A stretch of 52,616 nt of DNA, taken from positions 1 through 52,616 of the forward strand of contig NZ_VMYE01000023.1 in NCBI RefSeq assembly GCF_007655255.1, read 5' to 3'. Position 1 is the first letter of the stretch; the number at the start of each line of letters is the position of its first letter. This stretch comes from Extensimonas perlucida. GTDB taxonomy: Bacteria; Pseudomonadota; Gammaproteobacteria; Burkholderiales; Burkholderiaceae_C. Both the position numbers and the translations under genes were made by a program. Below the pieces are notes generated by a model. It did no database searches. It was given only the letters and a program-made list of their open reading frames with translations, and was not told the origin of the DNA. This document shows positions 1-10,563 of this stretch, piece after piece.

Positions 1-127
1 GAGGCCACCATACCCGTTTACAAAGCGAACAGGAAAGTCAATGAAATCAACGGTCTACCCAGACCACCCCCGCGCCAGTGCTAGCTTTGCGTACCGTCAC
101 TTATTGCACTGAAAACGAGGAGACCCC
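1..127 (-). mobile_element. IS1071, tnpA-upstream end (partial)
   Basis: The reverse complement begins GGGGTCTCCTCGTTTTCAG and matches, with scattered differences, the roughly 110-bp terminal inverted repeat seen at 51304 at the other limit of the window. IS1071 is a Tn3-family class II insertion sequence with unusually long inverted repeats, common on catabolic IncP-1 plasmids. This copy carries the end that lies upstream of the transposase gene; the rest is outside the window. It cuts the tnpA of the mercury transposon. The five bases outside it (128-132) do not match the five bases outside the other end (51299-51303), so no target duplication is seen. Confidence 0.9.
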
Positions 128-2860
128 CCGGTAGCGCTGCTGCTCGAAACTGCGGTCGCGGATTTCACCCAGGCGGTTGAAAAACACTGCCCTGGCCAGC
201 GCATTGCGCGCCTCGCCCTTGTTCAGGCCGGCATGCACGCGGCGGCGCAGTTCCACGCTTTGCAGCCAGTCCAGGATGAACAGCGTGCGCTCGATGCGGC
301 CCAGCTCGCGGAGCGCCACGGCCAGGCCGTTCTGGCGTGGGTAGCTGCCGAGCTTTCGGAGCATCAGGGAGGCCGTCACCGTGCCCTGCTTGATCGAGGT
401 GGCCAGCCGCAGGATTTCGTCCCAATGGGCGCGGACGTGCTTGATGTTGAGCGTGCCGCCGATCATGGGTTTCAGCGCGTCATAGGCGGCGTCGCCCTTC
501 GGGATGTAGAGCTTGGTGTCGCCCAGGTCGCGGATGCGCGGCGCGAAGCGGAAGCCCAGGAGGTGCATCAGGGCGAAGACGTGATCGGTGAAGCCCGCCG
601 TGTCGGTGTAATGCTCCTCGATCCGCAAGTCGGACTCGTGGTACAGCAGGCCGTCGAGCACGTAGGTCGAATCGCGCACGCCGACGTTCACGACCTTGGT
701 GTGAAATGGCGCGTACTGGTCAGAAATGTGGGTGTAGAACGTCCGCCCTGGGCTGCTCCCGTATTTCGGGTTGATGTGGCCGGTGCTCTCGGCCTTGCTG
801 CCGGTGCGGAAGTTCTGGCCGTCCGACGATGAGGTGGTGCCGTCGCCCCAGTGCTCGGCGAAGGGATGGCGGAACTGTGCGTTGACCAGATCGGCCAGCG
901 CCGCCCCGTAGGTTTCGTCGCGGATGTGCCAGGCTTGCAGCCAAGCCAGCTTGGCGTAGGTCGTGCCGGGGCAAGACTCCGCCATCTTGGTCAGGCCCAG
1001 GTTGATCGCGTCGGCGAGGATCGTGGTCAGCAACAGGTTCTTGTCTTTGGCCGGGTCGCCCGATTTCAGATGCGCGAAATGCCGAGTGAAGCCCGTCCAT
1101 TCGTCCACCTCCAGCAGCAGTTCGGTGATCTTGACGTGCGGCAGGATCATTGCCGTCTGGTCGATCAGCGCTTGGGCGGTGTCGGGTACCGCCGCGTCGA
1201 GCGGCGTGATCTTCAAGCCTGACTCGGTGATGATGGCGTCCGGCAGCTCGTTGGCCGTCGCCATACGGTTGACGGTGGCAAGCTGTGTTTCCAGCAGCGT
1301 CAGCCGGTCGTTCAGGTACCGGTTGCAGTCGGTGGCCACGGCCAGCGGCAATTCGCTGGCCTGCTTGAGGCTGGCGAATTTCGCGGGCGGCACCAGGTAG
1401 TCCTCGAAGTCCTTGAACTGGCGCGACCCCTGCACCCAGATGTCGCCGGAACGCAACGCGTTCTTCATCTCCGACAGCGCGCACAGTTCGTAGTAGCGCC
1501 GGTCGATGCCGGTGTCGGTCATGACCAGCTTCTGCCAGCGCGGCTTGATGAACTCGGTCGGCGCGTCGGCGGGCACCTTGCGGGCGTTGTCGCTGTTCAT
1601 GCCGCGCAGCACCTCGATGGCGTCGAGCACGTCCTTCGCGGCGGGAGCGGCCCGCAGCTTGAGCACGGCAAGGAATTCCGGCGCGTAGCGGCGCAGCGTG
1701 GCGTAGCTTTCGCCGATGCGGTGCAGGAAATCGAAGTCCTCGGGCTGCGCAAGCTTCTGCGCTTCGGTGACGCTCTCGGCGAAGGCATCCCAGGACATGA
1801 CGGCCTCGATGGCGGCGAACGGATCGCGGCCCGCCTGCTTGGCCTCGATCAGCGCCTGGCCGATGCGGCCGAACAACCGCACCTTGGCGTTGATCGCCTT
1901 GCCGGACGCCTGGAATTGCTGCTGATGCTTGTTCTTGGCGGCGTTGAACAGCTTGCCCAGGATGCGGTCGTGCAGGTCGATGATTTCGTCGGTGACGGTG
2001 GCCATGCCCTCGATGGCAAGCGCCACCAGGGTGGCATAGCGTCGCTGCGCCTCGAACTTGGCCAGGTCGGCGGGCGTCATCTGGCCACCCTCACGGGCGA
2101 TCTTGAGCAGGCGGTTCTGGTGCACCGACCGCTCGATGCCAGAAGGCAGGTCGAGCGCCTGCCACGCTTTGAGGCGTTCGATGTGTTCCAGCATGTGCCG
2201 CGAATTCGGTTTGACGGGCGATTGGCGCAGCCAGGCCAGCCAGGTCGTTTTGCCGTTGTCCCGACGCTTGAGCAGATCGTCGAGGCGGCGGCGATGCGCG
2301 TCCGACAGCGGTTCGGCCAAGGCATCGTAGATGCGCCGGTTGGCGCGGGTGATTGCTTCGGCGCTCGCCCGCTCGACGGCGTTGAGGGCAGGCAGAATGA
2401 CCGACTGCTGCCGCAGGTGCTCGATCAAGGTGCTGGCCAGCACGATGCCCTTGTCGGTCTGCAAGGCCATCTCGGTCAGCAACTGGACGGCCTGCCGGTA
2501 GTGGCCCATGGTAAAGGGCTGGAAGCCGAACACCGTTTGCAGTTCGACCAGGTGCTCGCGCCGGGTCTGCTCCCGCTGCCCGTATTCGTCCCAGCTTTCG
2601 ACGCTGACCTTGAGCTGGTCGGCGACCAGTTTCAACAAGGGCGGAAACGGCGGCTCATCGACGCCCAGGATGACACCAGGAAAGCGCAGGTAACAGAGCT
2701 GCACGGCGAAGCCCAGCCGGTTGGCCGGGCCGCGCCGCTGCCGGATGATGGAGAGGTCGGTTTCGCTGAACGTGTAGTGACGGATCAACTCATCCTTGGT
2801 GTCCGGCAACGCCAGCAGGCTTTCGCGCTCGGCGGCGGACAGGATTGAACGACGTGGCAT
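101..2860 (-). pseudogene. tnpA: Tn3-family transposase TnpA, 3'-truncated by IS1071
   Basis: Cointegrate transposase of the Tn21/Tn501 subgroup, normally about 988 residues. About 911 native residues are kept. After the residues QRYR the frame runs into the IS1071 terminal repeat and adds eight foreign residues before a stop. The conserved Glu in LNKGE (about residue 883) that should complete the DDE triad is still present, but the last roughly 77 residues are missing, so activity is doubtful. The start ATG (2858-2860) lies two bases after the tnpR stop, which is the usual arrangement. Confidence 0.93.
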
Positions 2861-2862
2861 AT

Positions 2863-3423
2863 TTACTGATCCGTTCTCAAGTATTGATACAGGGTTTCGC
2901 GACTGATTCCGAATTCACGAGCCAGCTTGGTCTTTTGCTCGCCAGCCTCGACACGTTGGCGCAGTTCGGCAATACGCTCAGACGACAGGGATTTCTTCCT
3001 GCCACGGTAGGCCCCGCGCTGCTTGGCGAGCGCGATGCCCTCGCGCTGCCGCTCGCGGATCAAGGCGCGTTCGAACTCGGCGAACGCGCCCATTACCGAC
3101 AGCATCAGGTTCGCCATCGGCGAGTCCTCGCCGGTGAAGGTCAAATGCTCCTTAAGGAACTCGATGCGTACGCCGCGCTGGGTGAGGCCCTGCACCAGGC
3201 GGCGCAGGTCGTCGAGGTTGCGCGCCAGACGATCCATGCTGTGCACCACGACCGTGTCGCCTTCGCGCACGAAGGCGAGCAGCCGTTCCAGTTCGGGCCG
3301 CCGTGTGTCCTTGCCCGACGCCTTGTCGGTGAACACTTTATCCACCTGGATCTGTTCGAGCTGCCGTTCTGGGTTCTGGTCGAAGCTGCTGACGCGGACG
3401 TAACCGATGCGCTGACCGTGCAA
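2863..3423 (-). CDS. tnpR: Transposon resolvase TnpR (serine recombinase)
   Basis: A 186-residue serine resolvase that resolves cointegrates at the adjacent res site. The N-terminal catalytic domain contains YVRVSS with the likely nucleophile Ser12, followed by the conserved DRLARN stretch and a [18 protein letters not shown] helix. A C-terminal helix-turn-helix (SRETLYQYL) binds res. A good Shine-Dalgarno sequence (AGGAGG) lies just upstream of the ATG. The gene is intact and lies immediately upstream of the truncated tnpA. It could still act on any related res site in the cell. Confidence 0.95.
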   Translation of the reverse strand: MHGQRIGYVRVSSFDQNPERQLEQIQVDKVFTDKASGKDTRRPELERLLAFVREGDTVVVHSMDRLARNLDDLRRLVQGLTQRGVRIEFLKEHLTFTGEDSPMANLMLSVMGAFAEFERALIRERQREGIALAKQRGAYRGRKKSLSSERIAELRQRVEAGEQKTKLAREFGISRETLYQYLRTDQ

Positions 3424-3553
3424 GGTATCCTCCTGAGGGAAATGTGTCAGGAAGAAATCTATGACCCTTGACGGCGCATGTCAATCAATTCGGAAGGCAA
3501 CTCTATTCTGACGATTTAGCGCCGGATGGTCTGACGCCAAGTTAGGGTATGCC
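3424..3553. other. res recombination site of the mercury transposon
   Basis: A 130-bp noncoding stretch between tnpR and urf2, the place of the three-subsite res region in the Tn21/Tn501 subgroup. It contains scattered TGAC/GTCA half-sites and is AT-richer than its neighbours. It also carries the promoters for tnpR and tnpA in this subgroup. I did not delimit subsites I to III individually. Confidence 0.7.
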
Positions 3554-4543
3554 TCAATCTGACGGTAGCGAGTCGCAGGCGTTCGGATCGGCATCGGTTT
3601 CGTTCCCTGTCTTGGCACGCGCTTCGAAGCGTTGATAACACTCCAACCCGCAGAAGTGCTCGACGTATTCCGCGCCTTCCGGGGTGAAGGCGGCATCGAG
3701 CGGGATTTCCTTGCAGCACACGCAGCAACTGGTGGTGGTCGAGTCACTTGCATTCATGGTGGCACCCCTCCATTGACTGACGAAGACGGCGAATGCCGCC
3801 GCCGGCATTGGCTTCGCGAACAGGAAGCCTTGTCCTGTGTCGCAGTCCGCTTGTCGCAATAGATCAAGACTCGCCGATGTTTCCACGCCTTCAGCCACCA
3901 CATCCATGCCCAGCCCGTGCGCAAGCTGAATCACGGTGTGCACGATGGTTTGGTCGCGGCGGTCGTTGGCGAGCCCGGCGACAAACGATTGGTCGATCTT
4001 GAGCGTGCTGATTGGGCAGCACTTCAGATGTTGCAGACAGGAATACCCCGTCCCGAAGTCATCGGCGGCGAAGCGCACACCGATCTGCCGCAAGGCGTCC
4101 AGGGCGGGGAAGATCGCCGGATCACCAAACGCGACCGATTCGGTCAGCTCGATTTCGAGATACTCGGCGGGCAACTCGGCATCAGCCAGCACGCCCTTTA
4201 CCCACCCGTCGAAGTCCGGTCCCACTTGGCTCGCCGAAACATTGACGGCCAGCCGGAACGGTCGCCATGCCAGCATTCGCCAGTCACGCATCTGGCGGCA
4301 GGCTTCGCCCAGCACCCAAGCGCCGATTTCAGGCATCAGGCCGGACGATTCGACCACGGGCAGGAACTGGCCCGGTGGCAATAGTCCAAGCGTCGGATGA
4401 CGCCAGCGCAACAGGGCTTCCGCGCCGACAATCCCACCACTGCGCAGATCGACGACGGGCTGGTAGTGCAGTTCAAGCTGCCCGCGCTCGACCGCTTGGG
4501 CCAGTTCCGGCGTCGTCCATCCATCCGGCCGGAAAGCGCTCAT
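3554..4543 (-). CDS. EAL-domain protein with C-terminal Cys-rich tail (mer transposon Urf2)
   Basis: A 329-residue protein at the end of the mer operon. The first about 260 residues form an EAL domain, the cyclic-di-GMP phosphodiesterase fold: the signature appears as AEALLRW (E-A-L) followed by later conserved stretches [10 protein letters not shown] and AEGVET. The last about 65 residues hold Cys pairs (CCVCC, CGLEC) as in the small DUF3330-type proteins found on mer transposons, so the gene looks like a fusion or read-through of the two. The start overlaps the merE stop, indicating translational coupling. Its role in mercury resistance is unknown. Confidence 0.85.
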   Translation of the reverse strand: MSAFRPDGWTTPELAQAVERGQLELHYQPVVDLRSGGIVGAEALLRWRHPTLGLLPPGQFLPVVESSGLMPEIGAWVLGEACRQMRDWRMLAWRPFRLAVNVSASQVGPDFDGWVKGVLADAELPAEYLEIELTESVAFGDPAIFPALDALRQIGVRFAADDFGTGYSCLQHLKCCPISTLKIDQSFVAGLANDRRDQTIVHTVIQLAHGLGMDVVAEGVETSASLDLLRQADCDTGQGFLFAKPMPAAAFAVFVSQWRGATMNASDSTTTSCCVCCKEIPLDAAFTPEGAEYVEHFCGLECYQRFEARAKTGNETDADPNACDSLPSD

Positions 4544-4776
4544 TCTCTTTCCCTGAATGCCCGCAACGCCCGCGACAGGGACAGAAGGAACAGGCCGGTC
4601 AAACCGAGCGCCGCGATGACCCAATGCTCGCCGAGGAAAGCACCGGCGGTTGTGCCGGCCAGCACGACAGCGAGGATGGGCAGGTGGCAGGGGCAAGTCA
4701 GCACAGCCAGTCCGCCCCACAGGTAGCCGGTGATCGGTTTGTGCGTCTCGGACGGCAAGCGCTCGGGGTTGTTCAT
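4540..4776 (-). CDS. merE: Mercury transport protein MerE
   Basis: A 78-residue inner-membrane protein with two hydrophobic segments and the CPCH motif in the first one, typical of MerE, a broad mercurial transporter accessory. The start ATG overlaps the merD stop in an ATGA arrangement. The stop overlaps the start of the EAL gene. It is the last recognised mer gene of the operon read from PmerT. Confidence 0.93.
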   Translation of the reverse strand: MNNPERLPSETHKPITGYLWGGLAVLTCPCHLPILAVVLAGTTAGAFLGEHWVIAALGLTGLFLLSLSRALRAFRERE

Positions 4777-5138
4777 GGCAGACTCTCCGCGTGCTGTGCC
4801 GGCTCGGTCGGCAGGGTGGCCAACTGCACTTCCAGATCGGCCAACGCTTCGCGCCGACGCTCGACGAACTGACGCAGCAGGGCAAGCTGCGCGGCCGCTT
4901 CGTCGCCGTCCGCCGCATCCAGCGCCCGGCACAGCCGCGCCAGCGCGTCGAGGCCGATGCCCGCCTCGAAGGCCGCCCGCACGAAGCACAGCCGTTGCAA
5001 GGCGGCGTCATCGAACAAGCCGTAGCCGCCTGGTGTGCACGCCACCGGGCGCAGCAATCCGCGCAGCAGGTAGTCGCGCACGATATGCACGCTCACCCCG
5101 GCATCAAGAGCCAGCCGGGACACCGTGTAGGCGTTCAT
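4773..5138 (-). CDS. merD: Mercury-responsive coregulator MerD
   Basis: A 121-residue MerR-family protein that antagonises MerR at the mer operator after mercury is removed. The N-terminal helix-turn-helix ([19 protein letters not shown]) is clear. It lacks the Cys triad of MerR. I start it at MNAYTVSRL rather than seven codons upstream because that is the standard Tn501/Tn21 start. It follows merA by 17 bases and overlaps merE. Confidence 0.93.
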   Translation of the reverse strand: MNAYTVSRLALDAGVSVHIVRDYLLRGLLRPVACTPGGYGLFDDAALQRLCFVRAAFEAGIGLDALARLCRALDAADGDEAAAQLALLRQFVERRREALADLEVQLATLPTEPAQHAESLP

Positions 5139-5155
5139 TGAACACCTCCTTTTTC

Positions 5156-6853
<1,698 letters not shown>

Positions 6854-6912
6854 TTATCGTTTGTGGCGCCAGACAATGACGTCCGTTGTGCTGCGGTGCC
6901 GTTTTCAGTGAC

Positions 6913-7188
6913 TCACTGCTTGACGCTGGACGGATAGCCCGCGTCTGCGGTTGCCTTGGTCAGCTTCTGCACGCTGGTCTTGGCATCGTCGAAGGTGACG
7001 ACCGCTTGGCGTGTCTCGAAAGTCACGTCAACTTTGCTGACGCCTTCGACCTTGGAAATCGCCTTCTTGACAGTGATCGGGCAGGCGGAGCAGGTCATGC
7101 CCGGTACGGACAGCGTGACGGTCTGGGTGGCGGCCCAGACGGGGGCAACAACGGCGGCGAGGGCGAGGGAGGCAAACAGTTTCTTCAT
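6913..7188 (-). CDS. merP: Periplasmic mercury-binding protein MerP
   Basis: A 91-residue protein with a cleavable signal peptide (about 19 residues, ending VWA) and a heavy-metal-associated domain with GMTCSAC (Cys33 and Cys36 of the precursor). It binds Hg(II) in the periplasm and hands it to MerT. It starts 12 bases after the merT stop. Confidence 0.97.
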   Translation of the reverse strand: MKKLFASLALAAVVAPVWAATQTVTLSVPGMTCSACPITVKKAISKVEGVSKVDVTFETRQAVVTFDDAKTSVQKLTKATADAGYPSSVKQ

Positions 7189-7200
7189 GGTGAACTCCGA

Positions 7201-7551
7201 TCAGTAGAAAAATGGCATGACGTAGGGAAATCCGAGCGCGACCAGAACCAGCGCGGCCACGATCCAGAAAATGAGCTTGTAAGTAGCTCGCACTTGGGGA
7301 ATCGCGCAGACCTCACCCGGTTTGCAGGCCGCTGCCTGCCGGTAGATGCGCCGCCAGGCGAAGAACAACGCCACCAGCGCCACGCCGATAAAGATGGGGC
7401 GATAGGGTTCCAACACCGCCAAGTTGCCGATCCAAGCGCCGCTGAACCCCAAGGCGATCAGAACCAACGGCCCGAGGCAGCAAGCCGAGGCGAGGATGGC
7501 GGCAAGCCCTCCAGTGAAGAGCGCGCCGCGCCCGGTTTTTGGTTCAGACAT
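7201..7551 (-). CDS. merT: Mercury transporter MerT
   Basis: A 116-residue inner-membrane importer of Hg(II) with three predicted membrane helices. The first contains the Cys24-Cys25 pair; a second pair lies in the cytoplasmic loop (CKPGEVC). The start is taken at MSEPKTGRG; the 22 codons upstream in the same frame read through the promoter. First gene of the operon from PmerT. Confidence 0.97.
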
Positions 7552-7586
7552 GCGCTTGTCCTTTCGAATTGAAATTGGATAGCGTA

Positions 7587-7617
7587 ACCTTACTTCCGTA
7601 CTCATGTACGGAGTCAA
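7587..7617 (-). promoter_or_regulatory. PmerT promoter and MerR operator
   Basis: Read leftward: -35 TTGACT at 7617-7612, -10 TAAGGT at 7592-7587, spacer exactly 19 bp. The 18-bp dyad TCCGTAC-N4-GTACGGA (7595-7612) lies in the spacer. A 19-bp spacer with the MerR dyad is the hallmark of MerR-type activation by DNA untwisting. The divergent merR promoter overlaps the same 71-bp intergenic space. Confidence 0.95.
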
Positions 7618-7622
7618 GCGAT

Positions 7623-8057
7623 ATGGAAAACAATTTGGAGAACCTGACCATTGGCGTTTTCGCCAAGGCGGCCGGGGTCAATGTGGAGACCATCCGTTTC
7701 TATCAGCGCAAGGGCTTGTTGCTGGAGCCTGACAAGCCCTATGGCAGCATCCGCCGCTATGGCGAGGCGGATGTAACGCGGGTGCGCTTCGTGAAATCAG
7801 CCCAGCGGCTGGGCTTCAGCCTGGATGAGATCGCCGAGCTGCTGCGGCTGGAGGATGGCACCCATTGCGAGGAAGCCAGCAGTCTGGCCGAGCACAAGCT
7901 CAAGGACGTGCGCGAGAAAATGGCTGACCTGGCGCGCATGGAGGCCGTGCTGTCTGAGTTGGTGTGCGCCTGCCATGCGCGAAGGGGGAACGTTTCCTGC
8001 CCGCTGATCGCGTCACTACAGGGTGGAGCAAGCTTGGCAGGTTCGGCTATGCCTTAG
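7623..8057 (+). CDS. merR: Mercury-responsive regulator MerR
   Basis: A 144-residue activator/repressor of the mer operon. The N-terminal winged helix-turn-helix begins [21 protein letters not shown] long dimerisation helix follows. The three Hg(II)-binding Cys (82, 117, 126; seen in [19 protein letters not shown]) are all present. It is divergent from merT. Its stop codon lies inside the transposon's terminal inverted repeat (8053-8090). Confidence 0.97.
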
Positions 8058-8090
8058 CGTGCTTTATTTTCCGTTTTCTGAGACGACCCC
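8053..8090. repeat. 38-bp terminal inverted repeat of the mer transposon
   Basis: The reverse complement begins GGGGTCGTCTCAG and ends GCACGCTAAG, matching the Tn21 subgroup terminal repeat. It marks the outer edge of the mer element and directly abuts a copy of the plasmid's 20-bp palindromic repeat unit at 8093. No partner repeat was found near the IS1071 junction. Confidence 0.93.
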
Positions 8091-8092
8091 TG

Positions 8093-8118
8093 CCTCGCCG
8101 GAAGTGGCGATGCTCGAG
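8093..8118. repeat. Single palindromic repeat unit (CTCGAG type) next to trfA
   Basis: A 20-bp unit of the form CCTCGCC-N6-GGCGATG (8093-8112) followed by CTCGAG (8113-8118) and an A-run. The same unit-plus-CTCGAG ends the arrays at 27308-27333 and 41487-41512. Here the earlier units expected upstream are missing and the mer transposon end takes their place. Confidence 0.85.
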
Positions 8119-8125
8119 AAAAAAA

Positions 8126-8146
8126 GCCGCCTCGATCTCGGGCGGC
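8126..8146. terminator. Terminator downstream of trfA
   Basis: Hairpin GCCGCC-N9-GGCGGC with an A-run on its left, so the T-run follows the stem for leftward transcripts. It lies 24 bp beyond the trfA stop. Similar hairpins follow CTCGAG at the ends of traC and kfrC. Confidence 0.7.
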
Positions 8147-8169
8147 TCCAGGGGAGGGCAGGGGGGCGA

Positions 8170-9390
8170 TCACCGCTTGCAATGCACCAGGTCGTCGTTC
8201 ACCCACGCACTTTCGACCAGGCCGTTTTCGCGCAGCTCGTCGCACGCTTCGCCTACCTGCTCGCGCCACTTCTTCGGCCGGGTGGAATCCGAGCCGCACA
8301 TCAGCCGGAACGTCTCCAGCTTGAGCGGGTACGGCTCCTTGTGGGTGGCGAAGTAGTCGAACATGCGCCGCGCGGTGGGCGACAGCTTGCGGTACTTCTC
8401 CCACACGAATTTCGTGTAGTGGTCGCCGGCGAACAGCACCACGATTTCGGCGTCGATCTCGACCTGGCAGCGCGACGTGCGCTTGCCGCGATCCAGGACG
8501 CGGAAGCGCCGGATCAGCGACACCGATTCGAGCCGGCCGATGCGTTGGGATGAGAACTGCATGGCCGACGCCTGGAGCCGCGTCAGGCATTCCTCGGCCC
8601 TTGTGTAGTACCGACCGTTGATTGACCAGTCCAAGTCCTGGCAAAGCTCGTAGAACGTGAAGGAAACCGGCTCTCCGAGCGCGGTGCGCTTCGCGTACTC
8701 CAGCACCTGGGCGAATACCAGCTCGTCGTCGTCGGCGCGCAGCTCGATCCCGGTGTAGGTGATCTCCACGTCTTTGTTGACGTGGTAGATCGACTGGCCT
8801 TGCAGCGCGGCGCGCGGCACCTTCTTGTTGCGGACGGTGAAGATCGCCGACCGCCCGAAGTCGTTGGGCAGTGCCCGCATGTGATCCGGCCAGGGAGCCA
8901 GGTCGAACAGCGAGAGCTGCATGTCCTTGATCTGCTGCTTCGTGTGCTTGAGCAAGGCCGTCTGCTTGGCCTCGCTGACCTTCTCGGCCAGCTCACCGCC
9001 GGCCGTTCGCTTCTTGGTCGCCATCGCACTACTCCGTTTGTCCTGGGCCAGCGCGCCGATCTGCTCGGCCATCTTGTTCACGGCGGTGCGCGGTTCGGGC
9101 GGCAGGCCCATCGTGCGCGCAAGCTCGGCCGATTCCTGCGCCATGCGCTCGGATCGCTCGACGGCGGCACTTGCCGGCGTCGGTAGCTTCGGCGGCAAAG
9201 CCGCCTCGTTGTCGCCGGCCGTGGCCGGCAGCTCGAAGAGGGAACCGGCGGGGCGGAAGGCCCCGCCGGCGCTGCCCGAGTCCCTGCGAGCGGCGGCGGT
9301 ACGGGCGGCAAGGTCGGTGGCGTCGGCTTCGCTAAGCCCGCCCTCGATGAGCTTGCGCCTGTATTCCTGCTCGTTGAACTCGTTCTGCAT
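8170..9390 (-). CDS. trfA: Replication initiator TrfA
   Basis: The IncP replication initiator, 406 residues in the long form (TrfA1). It binds the iterons of oriV as a monomer and recruits host DnaB/DnaA. The short form (TrfA2, 284 residues) most likely starts at the internal ATG at 9024 (MATKKRTAGG). The C-terminal half holds the two winged-helix modules typical of plasmid Rep proteins. It is transcribed with ssb from a KorA/KorB-controlled promoter. It is separated from oriV by the mer transposon and the IS1071-flanked material. Confidence 0.97.
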   Translation of the reverse strand: MQNEFNEQEYRRKLIEGGLSEADATDLAARTAAARRDSGSAGGAFRPAGSLFELPATAGDNEAALPPKLPTPASAAVERSERMAQESAELARTMGLPPEPRTAVNKMAEQIGALAQDKRSSAMATKKRTAGGELAEKVSEAKQTALLKHTKQQIKDMQLSLFDLAPWPDHMRALPNDFGRSAIFTVRNKKVPRAALQGQSIYHVNKDVEITYTGIELRADDDELVFAQVLEYAKRTALGEPVSFTFYELCQDLDWSINGRYYTRAEECLTRLQASAMQFSSQRIGRLESVSLIRRFRVLDRGKRTSRCQVEIDAEIVVLFAGDHYTKFVWEKYRKLSPTARRMFDYFATHKEPYPLKLETFRLMCGSDSTRPKKWREQVGEACDELRENGLVESAWVNDDLVHCKR

Positions 9391-9436
9391 CTAATCTCCC
9401 TCCTAGCATACTGCCCGGCCGTGGCCGGGCCTGGCC

Positions 9437-9778
9437 TTACTGGCCGCCGCCTGGCGCTTTGGTGTCCAGGTATTCGATTTCCTCGGCGATGAAATCGAAG
9501 CCGTATTCGGTCTTGCCGTCCTTCTCGTACTTCGTCGGCTCGATGCGGCCCTGGACGAACACCTTGGAGCCTTTGCCCAGGTACTTGCCCGCGTTCTCGG
9601 CCAGGCCGCCGAACGACTTGATGCGGAAGAAGTCCGTCTGCTCCTGCTTCGCACCGGCTGCGTTGCGCCACACGCGATTGACAGCCAGGTCGAAAACGGC
9701 GCGGGCGCTGTTTTCGCTATGGCGAACGTCGGTATCGCGGGTAAGATTACCGATAAACTGGAACAGGTTGTGGCTCAT
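9437..9778 (-). CDS. ssb: Plasmid single-stranded DNA-binding protein
   Basis: A 113-residue OB-fold SSB (begins MSHNLFQFIGNLTRD; DFFRIKSFGGLAENAGKYL in the core). It lacks the long acidic tail of chromosomal SSB, as expected for the IncP protein. It is the first gene of the trfA operon, with an AAAGGAG ribosome site upstream. Confidence 0.96.
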   Translation of the reverse strand: MSHNLFQFIGNLTRDTDVRHSENSARAVFDLAVNRVWRNAAGAKQEQTDFFRIKSFGGLAENAGKYLGKGSKVFVQGRIEPTKYEKDGKTEYGFDFIAEEIEYLDTKAPGGGQ

Positions 9779-9809
9779 TCGTCATGCTCCTTTCGCTAAT
9801 GGAGTCGTC

Positions 9810-9838
9810 AGTTTAGCTAAACCTGCGTCCGTGGTCAA
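9810..9838 (-). promoter_or_regulatory. trfA promoter with KorA operator
   Basis: Read leftward: -35 TTGACC (9838-9833), 17-bp spacer, -10 TAAACT (9815-9810). The perfect KorA site GTTTAGCTAAAC (9811-9822) overlaps the -10, so KorA blocks polymerase binding. The same architecture is found at the korA promoter. Confidence 0.92.
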
Positions 9839-9842
9839 GAAC

Positions 9843-9855
9843 TTTAGCGGCTAAA
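9843..9855. promoter_or_regulatory. KorB operator between trfA and trbA promoters
   Basis: Perfect TTTAGCGGCTAAA. It sits just upstream of the trfA -35 and over the probable trbA -10 (TAAAAT, 9852-9857), so one KorB site can act on both divergent promoters. Confidence 0.93.
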
Positions 9856-9891
9856 ATTTTCTGCCGCCCGCACCGAGAAGGCATACGGGCC

Positions 9892-10254
9892 TTGTACAAC
9901 TACATCTTCTTCACGAACGTGCTCCGGCTGCTCGATGAGCGGCACATGACGAAAAAGGAGCTATCGGACAGGTCGGGGGTTTCGATCTCCTTCCTGTCCG
10001 ATCTCACTACTGGCAAAGCCAACCCCTCCCTAAAGGTGATGGAGGACATTGCGCAGGCCCTTGAAACTCCCCTGCCGCTCCTGCTTGAATCGACCGACCT
10101 GGACAAAGAAGCCCTTGACACCCTGGCCGGCGGCAAGGCACCCCGAAGCCTGCCGCCAGGCTTCGAGCGCGTGGCGGCCGTGCTGCCAGAACACCAGGCG
10201 TTCATCGTCAAGAAGTGGGGCGAAGCGACAAGGAAGAAACTTAGAGGGAGTTGA
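9892..10254 (+). CDS. trbA: Transfer-operon repressor TrbA
   Basis: A 120-residue repressor of tra and trb operons. The N-terminal Cro/CI-type helix-turn-helix (ELSDRSGVSISFLSDLTTGK) is followed by a C-terminal block, GFERVAAVLPEHQAFIVKKW, nearly identical to the end of KorA. The best start is TTG at 9892, an inefficient codon that would keep levels low; no in-frame ATG precedes the conserved N-terminus. It is read away from the trfA operon and precedes trbB. Confidence 0.93.
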   Translation: MYNYIFFTNVLRLLDERHMTKKELSDRSGVSISFLSDLTTGKANPSLKVMEDIAQALETPLPLLLESTDLDKEALDTLAGGKAPRSLPPGFERVAAVLPEHQAFIVKKWGEATRKKLRGS

Positions 10255-10315
10255 CGCCAGGATGTGAGAAGGGAAGGGAAGCGGCGCGGAACTGAGCCAC
10301 AAGAGCCAGCCAAGT

Positions 10316-10328
10316 TTTAGCCGCTAAA
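10316..10328. promoter_or_regulatory. KorB operator upstream of trbB
   Basis: Perfect TTTAGCCGCTAAA about 190 bp upstream of the trbB promoter. In RP4 the equivalent distant site mediates long-range KorB repression of trbBp. Confidence 0.9.
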
Positions 10329-10484
10329 GCCCGCCGGGGTGGCTCAACCCCCGGACAACCCATAACGCAAACGCCACGGGTTCGGCGCGAGGGCGCACGG
10401 AGCATGCGCCGCGTTGTCGCCTCTTTCGCCCCTGCAATCCGCGATGCAACGTCGCGGCCGAAGTCACCCTTGTGCGCTTCGGTG

Positions 10485-10519
10485 TTGCGGTCGAAATTAG
10501 TTCGGTATATCGTATGAAC
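10485..10519 (+). promoter_or_regulatory. Probable trbB promoter and TrbA operator
   Basis: -35 TTGCGG (10485-10490), 17-bp spacer, -10 TATCGT (10508-10513). A GTTC/GAAC-bounded 20-bp imperfect dyad (10500-10519) covers the -10 and is a plausible TrbA site. The 309-bp gap 10255-10563 holds this promoter and the KorB site and otherwise no gene. Confidence 0.65.
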
Positions 10520-10563
10520 CTGTGTAGAATGCGCGAAACGCAACGGCATACAGGGCATACGGA

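Noticed and set aside
1721..2848. Long rightward open frame (375 codons) opposite tnpA
   Set aside because: Antisense to the tnpA coding region and without a ribosome site or family resemblance; high G+C makes such antisense frames common.
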